Below the pieces are notes generated by a model. The model was not told the origin of the DNA, searched no databases, and was given only the letters and a program-made list of their open reading frames with translations. A DNA stretch of 64,000 nucleotides, taken from contig NZ_JBHTMY010000001.1 in the NCBI RefSeq assembly GCF_042679565.1, positions 353,899 to 417,898 of the forward strand, in the 5' to 3' direction. Below are positions 17,453 through 26,323 of the stretch, one piece after another (the stretch's first letter is position 1; each line of letters begins with the position of its first letter). The stretch is from Namhaeicola litoreus (GTDB lineage: Bacteria > Bacteroidota > Bacteroidia > Flavobacteriales > Flavobacteriaceae). A program made the translations under genes and the position numbers.

Positions 17453-18178
17453 TTATTTTTTATTTCTGATCAATAGATCAACTAATTTAATTGAAGCGTC
17501 CTCCATACCGTTTACAATACTATCAATTTTTGAAATAATGTAGTTGTAAAATATTTGAAGAATAATTGCTACAATCAAACCGAATACTGTTGTCAATAAG
17601 GCCACTTTAATACCACCCGCTACTACAGATGGAGAAATATCACCCGCTGCCTCAATCGAGTCAAATGCACTAATCATACCAATTACAGTTCCCATGAACC
17701 CAAGCATTGGTGCCAACGCAATAAACAAAGATAACCACGAAACATTCTTTTCTAATAATCCCATTTGAACGCCACCGTAAGCAATCACAGCTTTTTCAGC
17801 AGCTTCTACTCCTTCGTCCATTCTGTCTAATCCTTGATAGAAAATTGAAGCAACGGGTCCTTTTGTATTTCTACAAACTTCCTTAGCAGCTTCTACTCCA
17901 CCACTATTCAATGCCTCTTCCACACTACTTACAAGCTTATCAGTATTTGATGAAGCCATGTTCAAATAAATGATTCTTTCGATTGCAATGGCTAATCCTA
18001 AGATCAAAGTCAACAATACGATTCCCATAAAAAATGGACCACCTTCAATAAAACGTTGTTTTAAAACTTGGTGGAATGTTTTGTCTTCAACTACAGGTTC
18101 TGCTTGTGCATAGATGCTTTGTACTGAACTTAAGATCATCATACCTGATATTGCCAGGGTTGTAAATACTTTTTTCAT
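17453..18178 (-). CDS. exbB: MotA/TolQ/ExbB proton channel family protein
   Basis: This 241-residue protein has an N-terminal hydrophobic segment resembling a cleavable signal peptide (to about residue 25, SIYAQA), then three TM helices at about 50-70, 138-158 and 180-205. The family signature is in APMLGFMGTVIGMI and GGIKVALLTTVFGLIVAI. It would form the pentameric stator around an ExbD dimer. It is the first gene of the four-gene energy-transduction operon. No TonB gene is adjacent, so the driven partner is unknown; PorT-like and T9SS links are possible but unproven. Confidence 0.92.
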   Translation of the reverse strand: MKKVFTTLAISGMMILSSVQSIYAQAEPVVEDKTFHQVLKQRFIEGGPFFMGIVLLTLILGLAIAIERIIYLNMASSNTDKLVSSVEEALNSGGVEAAKEVCRNTKGPVASIFYQGLDRMDEGVEAAEKAVIAYGGVQMGLLEKNVSWLSLFIALAPMLGFMGTVIGMISAFDSIEAAGDISPSVVAGGIKVALLTTVFGLIVAIILQIFYNYIISKIDSIVNGMEDASIKLVDLLIRNKK

Positions 18179-18252
18179 TGTTTAAATCTTTGTTTTTTAA
18201 ATTTAGTTAACGGGTTAAAGATATAAAATTTTATCTATAAAAATACTTTCTG

Positions 18253-18339
18253 CGGAGAGAAAGGGATTCGAACCCTTGTTACAATTTCTCATAAACACGC
18301 TTTCCAAGCGTGCGCCTTAAGCCACTCGGCCACCTCTCC
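18253..18339 (-). tRNA. tRNA-Ser (GGA)
   Basis: The 87-nt - strand sequence folds with a 7-bp acceptor (GGAGAGG with TCTCTCC, last pair G-T), an anticodon stem CACGC/GCGTG holding the loop TTGGAAA (anticodon GGA), a long variable arm of class II type, and a T arm AAGGG-TTCGAAT-CCCTT. The discriminator is G, as for serine tRNAs. The 3' CCA is not encoded. Confidence 0.95.
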
Positions 18340-18414
18340 TCGATTGCTTTTTATCAAGCGGCAATTAACAAAAAATTCTTAAGGTGGAAAAATTATATTT
18401 CAAAAAAAACATTG

Positions 18415-19446
18415 CTAAATTGACATTTCCCCGCGAAGTGATAACTCAAAATAATGTTTAAATTCTTCGAGACTTAAATTCTGACCCAAAAGATATTTCA
18501 ACTTGGCTATTGCCGATTCTGTAGTAATATCGCGTCCATTAACTACACCTATCTCCCTTAACTTCTTACTCGTTTCATAGAATCCCATGACCACAGTACC
18601 TGAAATGCATTGTGTAACATTTATGATAGGTATACCCTTTTGAATCGTTTTTTTCAACAAATCTATAAACCAATCATTTGTGGGAGCATTTCCGGCCCCA
18701 TATGTTTCTAATATTACTCCTCGTAACTGAGGTATTTGCAGTGTGTTTTTTATTACTTCCTCTGTAATACCAGGAAAAAGTTTCAGAATAACTACATTTT
18801 CATCTAAGTTTTTACGCACAACCATGGGCACATTTTTATTTGCTCTTAAAAGTGCCGAATGATTAAAACTTAAATTGACACCACTTTCACAAAGTGCCGG
18901 AAAATTTGGGGATTGAAACGCATCAAATTGATCAGCGCTTATTTTCTTCGTCCTGTTCGCCCGGTAAAGCTTATATTCAAAATACAATCCAACTTCTTGA
19001 ATTTTAGGAGAATTATTCTCTCTGGTAGACGCAATTTGTATGGAAGTAATTAAGTTTTCCTTGGCGTCAGTCCTAAAATCACCAATCGGCAATTGAGAAC
19101 CTGTAAATATGACCGGTTTAGCTAAATTCTCTAACATAAAACTTACTGCTGAAGACGTGTAAGACATCGTATCTGTTCCAGTTAAGACCACAAAACCATC
19201 AACTTCTGAATAATATTTCTCAATCAAGTCTACAATTTGAATCCATGATTGGGTATTCATATTTGAGGAGTCTATAGGTTCAGAAAAAGAAACTGACTCA
19301 ATATGACAGTCGAGCAAATTTAACTCTGGAATATTTTTCTTAATTCCGGAAAAATCGAAAGAACGAAGCGCACCATCTTTACTTTCCTTTACCATGCCTA
19401 TAGTCCCTCCGGTATAAATGATTAAAATTTTCGGAATTTTTGTCAT
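18415..19446 (-). CDS. ansA: Type I (cytoplasmic) L-asparaginase
   Basis: This 343-residue enzyme hydrolyses asparagine to aspartate and ammonia. Catalytic motifs are YTGGTIGM (first threonine, near residue 13) and the TGTDTMSYT motif (second threonine with aspartate, about 91). No signal peptide is seen, which fits the cytoplasmic type. The ATG at 19446 is chosen over an upstream alternative because the protein then begins directly at the first beta strand. It is divergent from the zinc peptidase gene with a 70-bp gap. Confidence 0.93.
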   Translation of the reverse strand: MTKIPKILIIYTGGTIGMVKESKDGALRSFDFSGIKKNIPELNLLDCHIESVSFSEPIDSSNMNTQSWIQIVDLIEKYYSEVDGFVVLTGTDTMSYTSSAVSFMLENLAKPVIFTGSQLPIGDFRTDAKENLITSIQIASTRENNSPKIQEVGLYFEYKLYRANRTKKISADQFDAFQSPNFPALCESGVNLSFNHSALLRANKNVPMVVRKNLDENVVILKLFPGITEEVIKNTLQIPQLRGVILETYGAGNAPTNDWFIDLLKKTIQKGIPIINVTQCISGTVVMGFYETSKKLREIGVVNGRDITTESAIAKLKYLLGQNLSLEEFKHYFELSLRGEMSI

Positions 19447-19516
19447 ATTTTTAAAATTGGAATAATTTATGCTATATCTTTCGTCGTATAACAAATCAAA
19501 TTTAAAATAAAAATAT

Positions 19517-20194
19517 ATGTCAGGAGCTTATATATTAATTCTTTTGGTTGGCGGATTGGGCATGTTGGTGCAGATGAAACTCAAAAGTAAGTTTAAAAAA
19601 TATTCTCACTTACACTTAGCAAATGGTTTAAGTGGTAGAGAAATTGCAGAAAAAATGTTAGCTGACAACAATATTAATGATGTCAAAGTAATCTCTACAA
19701 GAGGTAGTTTAACTGATCATTATAATCCTACAAATAGGACGGTTAACTTAAGTGAATCTGTATATAATCAGCGTAATGCTGCAGCTGCTGCTGTAGCCGC
19801 CCATGAATGTGGACACGCAGTGCAACATGCAAAATCATATAAGTGGCTAGAAATGCGTTCGAAACTTGTACCAACTGTAAATATCTCGTCTAAATTTGCC
19901 TCATTTTTACTTATTGCGGGTATTTTTACGGTCAACACTTTTCCGTCGCTATTATTAGCCGGAATCATCTTTTTTGCAGCTACTGTTTTGTTCAGCTTTA
20001 TTACTTTACCTGTAGAGTATGATGCGAGTAACAGAGCTTTAGCTTGGTTAAATGATAAGAATATGTTGACAGAGAATGAACAAAATGCAGCCAAAGATTC
20101 TTTAAAATGGGCGGCGCGAACCTATGTCGTTGCAGCCGTAAGCTCTTTGATAACCTTGCTATATTACCTCAACATTTATAATAGTAGATCGTAA
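19517..20194 (+). CDS. Membrane zinc metallopeptidase (YugP-like, Zn_peptidase_2)
   Basis: This 225-residue protein has a TM helix at the N-terminus (about 3-17), the HExxH zinc motif in AAHECGHAVQHA (about 95-105), two hydrophobic segments around 125-165, and a C-terminal TM (about 198-218). The RxALAWL segment downstream matches the family. Homologues are membrane-bound proteases of unknown substrate. It sits between asparaginase (divergent) and the AsnC-type regulator (convergent, 1-bp gap). Confidence 0.9.
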   Translation: MSGAYILILLVGGLGMLVQMKLKSKFKKYSHLHLANGLSGREIAEKMLADNNINDVKVISTRGSLTDHYNPTNRTVNLSESVYNQRNAAAAAVAAHECGHAVQHAKSYKWLEMRSKLVPTVNISSKFASFLLIAGIFTVNTFPSLLLAGIIFFAATVLFSFITLPVEYDASNRALAWLNDKNMLTENEQNAAKDSLKWAARTYVVAAVSSLITLLYYLNIYNSRS

Positions 20195-20195
20195 A

Positions 20196-20660
20196 TTAGA
20201 TTTTAATTTGTCTATCGATTTGTTGTTCTAAAGAAATAAAAGTCTCGGTTCGAGAAACACCTTTTATATTTTGAATACGATGATTGAGCACCTGCATGAG
20301 GTGCTCATTGTCTTTACATGAAATTTTTACAAAGATGGCGTAATTACCGGTGGTATAATGGCTTTCGACAACTTCTTCGATTTCTTTTAGTCGATTTACT
20401 GCATCTTTATATTTACTAGAACTTTCTAGAAAAATTCCAACAAAAGCCAAGGTTTTATAACCTAAAACTTTAGGATTCAATACAAACTTCGATCCTGCCA
20501 AAATACCAGAAGCCTCGAGTTTTCGAAGTCGCTGATGGATCGCAGCTCCAGAAATCCCTACTTCTCTTGCTATACTTAAAATAGGTGTTCTTGCATCGTT
20601 AATCAAACGATTTAGAATAATCTTGTCTATTCCGTCTATGAGATATTGTTCTTTCTTCAT
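20196..20660 (-). CDS. AsnC/Lrp-family transcriptional regulator
   Basis: This 154-residue regulator has an N-terminal winged helix-turn-helix (about 10-65, SIAREVGISGAAIHQRLRKLE) and a C-terminal ligand-binding domain (about 70-150, TGNYAIFVKISCKD). Proteins of this family bind DNA as dimers or octamers and respond to amino acids. The ATG at 20660 gives the family-length protein; a longer reading would begin inside the accC terminator region. Its proximity to asparaginase hints at amino-acid control, but targets cannot be read from this sequence. Confidence 0.93.
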   Translation of the reverse strand: MKKEQYLIDGIDKIILNRLINDARTPILSIAREVGISGAAIHQRLRKLEASGILAGSKFVLNPKVLGYKTLAFVGIFLESSSKYKDAVNRLKEIEEVVESHYTTGNYAIFVKISCKDNEHLMQVLNHRIQNIKGVSRTETFISLEQQIDRQIKI

Positions 20661-20679
20661 TTTTTGTTCGATAAAAGTA

Positions 20680-20709
20680 AAAAAGGATAAGCAAATGCCT
20701 ATCCTTTTT
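20680..20709 (-). terminator. Intrinsic terminator after accC
   Basis: On the - strand AAAAAGGATA and TATCCTTTTT form a 10-bp stem, extended after an A-C mismatch by a GC/GC pair around an ATTT loop. The stem itself ends in T5. It lies 24 bp after the accC stop. Confidence 0.8.
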
Positions 20710-20732
20710 ATCAATTATTTATTTTGAGTATC

Positions 20733-22085
20733 TTATTGATCTTCCTTTTTCATGACGAAATCTTCCATAAATTTGGTGGTGTAATTACCCGATACATAAT
20801 TTGGATCGTCCATTAATTGTCTATGGAAAGGAATTGTTGTTTTTATTCCTTCAATAACAAATTCATCCAAAGCTCTTTTCATTTTTGAAATTGCCTCTTC
20901 ACGTGTTTGCGCGGTAACAATTAATTTTGCGATCATTGAATCGTAATTTGGAGGAATTGTATATCCTGCATAGACGTGGGTGTCAAGCCTTACACCGTGA
21001 CCACCTGGCGCATGAAAAGTAGTAATTTTTCCGGGAGAAGGTCTAAAACCATTATATGGATCCTCTGCATTAATTCTGCATTCAATAGAATGTTGATTCG
21101 GGAAATAATTGATTCCCAAAATTGGTACATTATAAGCTACCTTAATTTGCTCACGAATTAAATCGAAATTACCAATCACTTGTTCTGTAATAGGATGTTC
21201 TACCTGTATCCTGGTGTTCATCTCCATAAAATAGAATTTCCTGTTTTTATCAACCAAAAACTCTATGGTGCCAGCTCCTTCATATTTTATAAACTCCGCG
21301 GCTTTAACAGCAGCTTCACCCATTTTCTTTCTTAATGAATCGGTCATAAATGGCGAAGGCGTTTCTTCCGTTAGCTTTTGATGCCTCCTTTGAATAGAGC
21401 AATCTCTTTCTGATAAATGGCATGCCCTTCCACTAGAATCACCTACAATTTGAATTTCTATGTGCCGTGGTTCTTCAATTAACTTTTCCATGTACATTCC
21501 GTCATTGCCAAAAGCAGCTTTTGCCTCTGTCCTTGCAGAACTCCATGCATTTTTCAGATCTTCAATTTTCCAAACGGCACGCATTCCCTTTCCACCGCCG
21601 CCAGCTGTTGCTTTCAACATTACAGGAAAGCCAATTTCTTTAGCTACTTTTTCTGCAACTTCGTAGGTTTCAAGAATTCCATCAGAACCTGGTACTGTTG
21701 GAACTCCTGCTTTCTTCATAGTTTCCTTCGCGGTTGCCTTATCCCCCATTTTACTGATCATTTCGGGAGAAGCTCCAATAAATTTAATTCCGTGTTCTTC
21801 ACAAATTTTAGAAAATCGTGCATTTTCAGAAAGAAAACCATACCCTGGATGAATGGCATCCGCATTTGTAATTTCTGCTGCCGAAATAATATTCGACATT
21901 TTTAAATAAGAATCTGAACTCGACGGCGGACCAATACAAACGGCCTCATCAGCAAAACGCACATGCAAACTTTCTTTATCTGCAGTGGAGTAAACCGCGA
22001 CTGATTTGATACCCATTTCCCTACAGGTACGGATAACACGAAGTGCAATTTCACCTCTATTTGCAATTAATATTTTCTTAAACAT
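20733..22085 (-). CDS. accC: Acetyl-CoA carboxylase biotin carboxylase subunit
   Basis: This 450-residue enzyme carboxylates biotin on AccB using ATP and bicarbonate, the first step of fatty-acid synthesis. It starts KKILIANRGEIALRVIRTCR. The glycine-rich ATP-grasp loop KATAGGGGKGMR is near residue 160, and HLSERDCSIQRRHQK and EMNTRIQVEHPITE complete the active site. Length matches the family. It is last in the fabH-accB-accC set, 49 bp after accB, and ends at a strong terminator. Confidence 0.97.
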   Translation of the reverse strand: MFKKILIANRGEIALRVIRTCREMGIKSVAVYSTADKESLHVRFADEAVCIGPPSSSDSYLKMSNIISAAEITNADAIHPGYGFLSENARFSKICEEHGIKFIGASPEMISKMGDKATAKETMKKAGVPTVPGSDGILETYEVAEKVAKEIGFPVMLKATAGGGGKGMRAVWKIEDLKNAWSSARTEAKAAFGNDGMYMEKLIEEPRHIEIQIVGDSSGRACHLSERDCSIQRRHQKLTEETPSPFMTDSLRKKMGEAAVKAAEFIKYEGAGTIEFLVDKNRKFYFMEMNTRIQVEHPITEQVIGNFDLIREQIKVAYNVPILGINYFPNQHSIECRINAEDPYNGFRPSPGKITTFHAPGGHGVRLDTHVYAGYTIPPNYDSMIAKLIVTAQTREEAISKMKRALDEFVIEGIKTTIPFHRQLMDDPNYVSGNYTTKFMEDFVMKKEDQ

Positions 22086-22134
22086 CCTCTAAAAAATTTA
22101 TTTTAATTCGGATTTTTAATTTAACAAATCAAGA

Positions 22135-22617
22135 CTAAGATGGATCTACCAAATACAATGGCTGATCAAATTCTACCGGTGAAGAATCATCCACTAAAAT
22201 TTCAACAATAGTTCCTGACACCTCAGATTCAACTTCATTAAATAATTTCATCGCCTCAATAATACATACTGTATCACCTACAGAAACTCTATCACCAACT
22301 TTAACAAATGGAGGTGATTCTGGAGAAGATTTTCGGTAGAAAGTTCCAATAATTGGTGATTTAATTGTTAAAAATTTAGATTTTTCAGCTGCTCCCTGAC
22401 TTGGTGTCTCAACTTTTGCAGCTGGTTGACTTGCTGAAACTACTTGTGTAACAGTTTCTACAGGAGCCACTACCGGGATATGCTGAATTTCAGCAACATC
22501 ATCTCTTTCGGTACCCGTTTTGATCGTAATTTTAAAATCTTTAGTTTCCAGTTTCACTTCACTGGCCCCTGATCTAGCTACAAACTTGATTAAGTTTTGG
22601 ATTTCTTTAATTTCCAT
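22135..22617 (-). CDS. accB: Biotin carboxyl carrier protein of acetyl-CoA carboxylase
   Basis: This 160-residue carrier has an N-terminal helical domain (IQNLIKFVARSGASEVKLE), a flexible Pro/Ala/Val-rich linker (about 45-80), and a biotinyl domain with EAMKLFNEVES. Lysine 124 is the biotinylation site. It carries the carboxyl group from AccC to the carboxyltransferase. It starts 15 bp after the fabH stop and belongs to the same transcript. Confidence 0.97.
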   Translation of the reverse strand: MEIKEIQNLIKFVARSGASEVKLETKDFKITIKTGTERDDVAEIQHIPVVAPVETVTQVVSASQPAAKVETPSQGAAEKSKFLTIKSPIIGTFYRKSSPESPPFVKVGDRVSVGDTVCIIEAMKLFNEVESEVSGTIVEILVDDSSPVEFDQPLYLVDPS

Positions 22618-22632
22618 AATTAATTTTTTAAC

Positions 22633-23628
22633 TTATTTATTATAGGCCCATTTTAAGTAAATAGATCCCCATGAGAATCCTCCACCAAAGGCAGCAAAAA
22701 TAATAACATCACCCTTTTTTAATTGATCCTCGTAATCTGCCAAAAGTAGAGGCAAGGTTGCAGAGGTAGTATTTCCGTAATATTGAATATTCAACATAAC
22801 TTTAGAAGAGTCTAGTTTCATTCTACTTGCCGTTGCCTCAACAATTCTTTTATTGGCCTGATGTGCTGCTAACCATTGAACATTCTCATTAGTCAAATTA
22901 TTTTTTTCTAAAATTTTTTCGCAAACATCCGCCATATTAAATACTGCGTTTTTAAAAACAGTTTGACCATCTTGACGTACAAAATGTAATTTATCTTTAA
23001 CCGTTTCTTGAGAAGTGGTCAGGCACGATCCCCCAGCTGGAACATTTAAAAACTCTCTCCCATTTCCATCAGTACGCAGATATTCATCTAACACACCTAA
23101 TCCTTCATGGTTAGGTTCAAACAAGGCCGCTCCTGCTCCATCTCCAAAAATAATACACGTTGTACGATCAGTGTAATCAATCATAGAAGAATTCATGTCT
23201 GCACCAATTAACAGCACTTTTGAATATTTTCCTGATTCTATGTATCTCGCTGCAACAGACATGCCGTACAAAAAACTCGAACACGCTGATTCTAAATCGA
23301 ATGCAAATGCATTTTCGGCGCCAATTTTTGCAGCTACATAAGACGCTGTAGATGCTGCTTGCATATCTGGAGTGGCTGTCGCCACAATAACCAATTCAAT
23401 TTCTTGAGGTTTTACCGAAGTTTTCTTTAACATGTCTTCGGCTGCTTTAATCGCTAAGAATGATGTTCCCTTTCCTTTTTCTTTTAAAATTCGTCTTTCT
23501 TTAATTCCGGTTCTTGAAACAATCCATTCATCATTTGTTTCCACCATCGTTTCTAACTCGGAATTAGTGAGAATATATTCTGGTAAATACTTACCTACGG
23601 CTGTAATGGCTGCAGTAATTTTTGTCAT
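22633..23628 (-). CDS. fabH: Beta-ketoacyl-ACP synthase III
   Basis: This 331-residue enzyme condenses acetyl-CoA (or branched primers) with malonyl-ACP to start fatty-acid chains. The catalytic triad is visible: Cys116 in DLESACSSFLYG, His256 in AAHQANKRIVEA and Asn286 in YYGNTTSAT. The GGG.SWGS end is typical. It heads a fatty-acid initiation set with accB and accC and is preceded by the rpmF terminator, so it needs its own promoter, which I could not identify with confidence in the 188-bp gap. Confidence 0.96.
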   Translation of the reverse strand: MTKITAAITAVGKYLPEYILTNSELETMVETNDEWIVSRTGIKERRILKEKGKGTSFLAIKAAEDMLKKTSVKPQEIELVIVATATPDMQAASTASYVAAKIGAENAFAFDLESACSSFLYGMSVAARYIESGKYSKVLLIGADMNSSMIDYTDRTTCIIFGDGAGAALFEPNHEGLGVLDEYLRTDGNGREFLNVPAGGSCLTTSQETVKDKLHFVRQDGQTVFKNAVFNMADVCEKILEKNNLTNENVQWLAAHQANKRIVEATASRMKLDSSKVMLNIQYYGNTTSATLPLLLADYEDQLKKGDVIIFAAFGGGFSWGSIYLKWAYNK

Positions 23629-23767
23629 GACAATATTTTTCTAAAGGGTGAATTTACAACCAAATTTCTAGACAAAATCTTAAAAAAACAGGATACCAAA
23701 GTAAAGGAATTTATCAAAGAAATTGACAGAAAAACTTATTTTTTTAATAAAATTGACCAAAAAACAC

Positions 23768-23790
23768 AAAAAAACCCTCAAAAATGAGGG
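23768..23790 (-). terminator. Intrinsic terminator after rpmF
   Basis: CCCTCA and TGAGGG (23775-23790 on +) form a 6-bp stem with a 4-nt loop. On the - strand it is followed by seven T. It separates pdxA-DUF177-rpmF from fabH. Confidence 0.8.
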
Positions 23791-23816
23791 CTTTATCCGT
23801 TTTACGCTACAGAAAT

Positions 23817-24011
23817 TTAAGCTGCGTTTTCAGTGGCATCAATTAACACTTGCCCACGGTAATAAAGTTTACCTTCGTGCCAATGAGCTCTATGGTACAA
23901 ATGTGCCTCACCTGTAGAAGGATCTTTTGCAATTTGAGGCATTGTTGCTTTATAATGCGTTCTTCTTTTATCTCTTCTAGTTTTTGATATTTTTCTTTTA
24001 GGATGTGCCAT
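23817..24011 (-). CDS. rpmF: 50S ribosomal protein L32 (bL32)
   Basis: This 64-residue basic protein begins MAHPKRKISKTRRDKRRTHY, the L32 signature. The zinc-binding cysteines of many L32 proteins are absent (there is no cysteine), so this is the zinc-free type. It starts 2 bp after the DUF177 gene, the conserved YceD-rpmF pairing. Confidence 0.96.
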   Translation of the reverse strand: MAHPKRKISKTRRDKRRTHYKATMPQIAKDPSTGEAHLYHRAHWHEGKLYYRGQVLIDATENAA

Positions 24012-24013
24012 CT

Positions 24014-24556
24014 CTAAGTTTTTTTATTGGTTATTAACTTCTTTAATTCAGCCCATCTAGGGTCTATCTCTTCTTTTTGTTTCTTTGGTTGCAGCTCTTT
24101 TAATTTATCTACGACTTCTGACTTCAAGGTTCCATCTAAAACCCCTGGATGCACTCGCTTTTTTGGCAAAGCCAAAACAATTAATTCAAAAATATACTGT
24201 GCCACATTCAGTTTATACTCATCAAATGGTAAAATCAAAAGATCTTCATCATCATCATTAAACTCTGGTCCGAATTTAACTACGATTTCAAAATTGTTCT
24301 CAATTTTTTCATCATAGGGCTCGTTACTCACATCACAAGCAACATTTAGCTTACCTTTTGTTTTAAAGTACAACTCCAGAAGGTTACTTTTTTTTACAAA
24401 ATCAAGAATTACTTCTATCTCGCCTTCTAAAATCTCATCGTATTTAAATAAATCAAAGAACTGTTTATCAATTTTATAAATAAACTGATGTTTCCCTGGT
24501 TTTAAACCGGAAAAAGAAATATCGAATTCTTTTAACGGATCTCTCACTTCATTCAT
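24014..24556 (-). CDS. DUF177/YceD family protein
   Basis: This 180-residue protein has the DUF177 pattern: a beta-rich middle with VACDVSNEPYDEKIENNFEI, and an acidic LPFDEYKLNVAQYIFELIVLALPKKRVHPG segment (described in parts) near 115-145. YceD proteins are linked to 23S rRNA or ribosome maturation in bacteria and plastids. One cysteine in CDVS remains of the usual cysteine sites. It is adjacent to rpmF (2 bp) and 66 bp downstream of pdxA. Confidence 0.88.
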   Translation of the reverse strand: MNEVRDPLKEFDISFSGLKPGKHQFIYKIDKQFFDLFKYDEILEGEIEVILDFVKKSNLLELYFKTKGKLNVACDVSNEPYDEKIENNFEIVVKFGPEFNDDDEDLLILPFDEYKLNVAQYIFELIVLALPKKRVHPGVLDGTLKSEVVDKLKELQPKKQKEEIDPRWAELKKLITNKKT

Positions 24557-24622
24557 TTTGAGCGCGCAAAGATATAAAATTATCTTTTACTTCGAAACTT
24601 ATCACTTGTTTTTTTCTGATTT

Positions 24623-25666
24623 TCATTTAGAACCTTTTGCAACCAACTTCTTTTCGTTTAATTCGTTAAACTCACTTCTGTTTTTAAATATTTTAATCGC
24701 AGTGAACATAGCCTCTGTAAAGGATTGATGGTTGGATTTGTTTTGACCTGCAATATCATAAGCTGTACCGTGATCCGGCGAAGTTCTAATCTTTGTCAGG
24801 CCAGCTGTAAAGTTCACACCTTTACCAAAAGAAAGTGTTTTAAAAGGTGCCAAACCTTGATCGTGGTACATGGCCAAAACTCCATCGAATTGTTTATAGG
24901 TTTCAGAACCAAAAAAACCATCTGCCGCATAGGGCCCCAAAACGAGCATATTATTTTCTCGACATTTATCAATCGTTGGCTTTACAATTTCCTCATCTTC
25001 TTTTCCTATTAACCCATTATCTCCAGCATGTGGATTTAAACCTAATACGGCTATTTTTGGTTTTCGAATGCTAAAATCACTTTTAAGAGTCTTATGCATA
25101 ATCTCAACCTTTTCCATAATTCTTTCTTGGGTAATCAAATCTGCCACATCCTTTAAAGGAACGTGGCCTGTAATTAAACCAACTCTCAATGAATCAGCCA
25201 TTAAAATCATCAAGCTCTTCCCTTGTAATTTTGATTCAAGAAATTCTGTATGGCCATTAAAATTAAATTCTTTTGATTGTATATTCTCCTTGTTAATTGG
25301 CGCTGTAATAAGTACATCTATAGCGCCATTTTTCAGTGCTGAAGTAGCACTTTCAAGTGATTTAAACGCATATCTGCCAGAAATTTCTGTAGCCTTTCCC
25401 GGCTCAATGTCGACATTCTCTTTCCAGACATTAAATACATTAAATTTATTTGGAAGAACATCATTTAAATTATCAATTCCATAAACTGCAATGTTACTAT
25501 TCAAGATTTTCTTATAATAACTCATCACTTTCGTAGACCCAAAAACAACAGGAGTGCAAAATTCCAAAACTCTCGCATCTTCAAAGGTTTTTAAAATGAC
25601 TTCTATTCCAATACCATTGGCATCCCCAATAGAAATACCCACAATTATTTTATCTGATTCTTTCAT
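24623..25666 (-). CDS. pdxA: 4-hydroxythreonine-4-phosphate dehydrogenase
   Basis: This 347-residue enzyme oxidises 4-phosphohydroxy-L-threonine in the DXP-dependent route to pyridoxal phosphate. Family motifs are GISIGDANGIGIEV at the N-terminus, NGHTEFLE (metal-ligand histidine region), GLNPHAGDNGLIG, MYHDQGLAPFK and TSPDHGTAYDIAG. The ATG at 25666 is chosen because the longer reading lacks family similarity in its first ten residues. It is divergent from ribE with a 72-bp shared regulatory region. Confidence 0.95.
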   Translation of the reverse strand: MKESDKIIVGISIGDANGIGIEVILKTFEDARVLEFCTPVVFGSTKVMSYYKKILNSNIAVYGIDNLNDVLPNKFNVFNVWKENVDIEPGKATEISGRYAFKSLESATSALKNGAIDVLITAPINKENIQSKEFNFNGHTEFLESKLQGKSLMILMADSLRVGLITGHVPLKDVADLITQERIMEKVEIMHKTLKSDFSIRKPKIAVLGLNPHAGDNGLIGKEDEEIVKPTIDKCRENNMLVLGPYAADGFFGSETYKQFDGVLAMYHDQGLAPFKTLSFGKGVNFTAGLTKIRTSPDHGTAYDIAGQNKSNHQSFTEAMFTAIKIFKNRSEFNELNEKKLVAKGSK

Positions 25667-25684
25667 GTAAATTTTGAAATACTT

Positions 25685-25692
25685 TAACTTTG
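25685..25692 (+). promoter_or_regulatory. Candidate -7 element of ribE
   Basis: TAACTTTG fits TAnnTTTG, 46 bp before the ribE ATG. It is interleaved with the opposite-facing pdxA element, so the two divergent promoters could interfere with each other. No TTG is found at the right spacing. Confidence 0.4.
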
Positions 25693-25708
25693 ACACTTAA
25701 AACAATGA

Positions 25709-25716
25709 CAAATTTA
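25709..25716 (-). promoter_or_regulatory. Candidate -7 element of pdxA
   Basis: On the - strand this reads TAAATTTG (TAnnTTTG), giving a leader of roughly 37 nt to the pdxA ATG. The upstream TTG partner is not at ideal spacing. Confidence 0.4.
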
Positions 25717-25738
25717 GTCATTATAAATTCAAATAATT

Positions 25739-26323
25739 ATGTTTACGGGTATTATCGAAGATATAGGAATAGTAAAAAATATTGAACAAGAGCAACAGAA
25801 TTTTCACATCACTGTTGAAAGCTCTATTTCGAAGGAATTAAAGATCGACCAAAGCTTAGCTCATGATGGTATATGCCTCACTGTGGTAAATCAAATTGGA
25901 AATCAACATACGGTCACTGCAATTCAAGAAACCATGTTAAAGACGAATTTAGGTTCATTAAAGCCCGGTAGTCAATTAAATTTAGAACGCGCAATGATAT
26001 TAGGAGCGAGATTAGATGGTCATATTGTTCAAGGCCATGTAGACCAGACTGGCATATGCAAAAAAATTGAAGATCAAGATGGAAGTACAATGTTCACCTT
26101 TACATATGACTCATCTTTCAGCAATATTACTATTGAAAAAGGATCTATAACGATAAATGGTGTAAGTTTAACTGTTGTGAATTCCAAAAAAAACTCGTTT
26201 TCGGTAGCTATTATCCCTTACACAAAAGAAAATACTAATTTCGGACAATTAAAAATTGGGGACACAGTCAATTTAGAATTTGATGTAATTGGGAAATATG
26301 TATCAAAACTACTGCAACAGTAG
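25739..26323 (+). CDS. ribE: Riboflavin synthase, alpha chain
   Basis: This 194-residue enzyme dismutates two 6,7-dimethyl-8-ribityllumazine molecules to riboflavin. Two tandem lumazine-binding barrels are visible: residues 1-90 beginning MFTGIIEDIG with GICLTVV, and 95-190 with LDGHIVQGHVDQ and GVSLTVV. The paired GxxLTVV motifs confirm the duplication. Other riboflavin genes are not in the window and no FMN riboswitch fits in the short upstream region. It ends one base before the convergent small gene. Confidence 0.95.
   Translation: MFTGIIEDIGIVKNIEQEQQNFHITVESSISKELKIDQSLAHDGICLTVVNQIGNQHTVTAIQETMLKTNLGSLKPGSQLNLERAMILGARLDGHIVQGHVDQTGICKKIEDQDGSTMFTFTYDSSFSNITIEKGSITINGVSLTVVNSKKNSFSVAIIPYTKENTNFGQLKIGDTVNLEFDVIGKYVSKLLQQ

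Noticed and set aside
25667..25738. FMN riboswitch upstream of ribE
   Set aside because: The 72-bp space is too short and has no conserved RFN elements.
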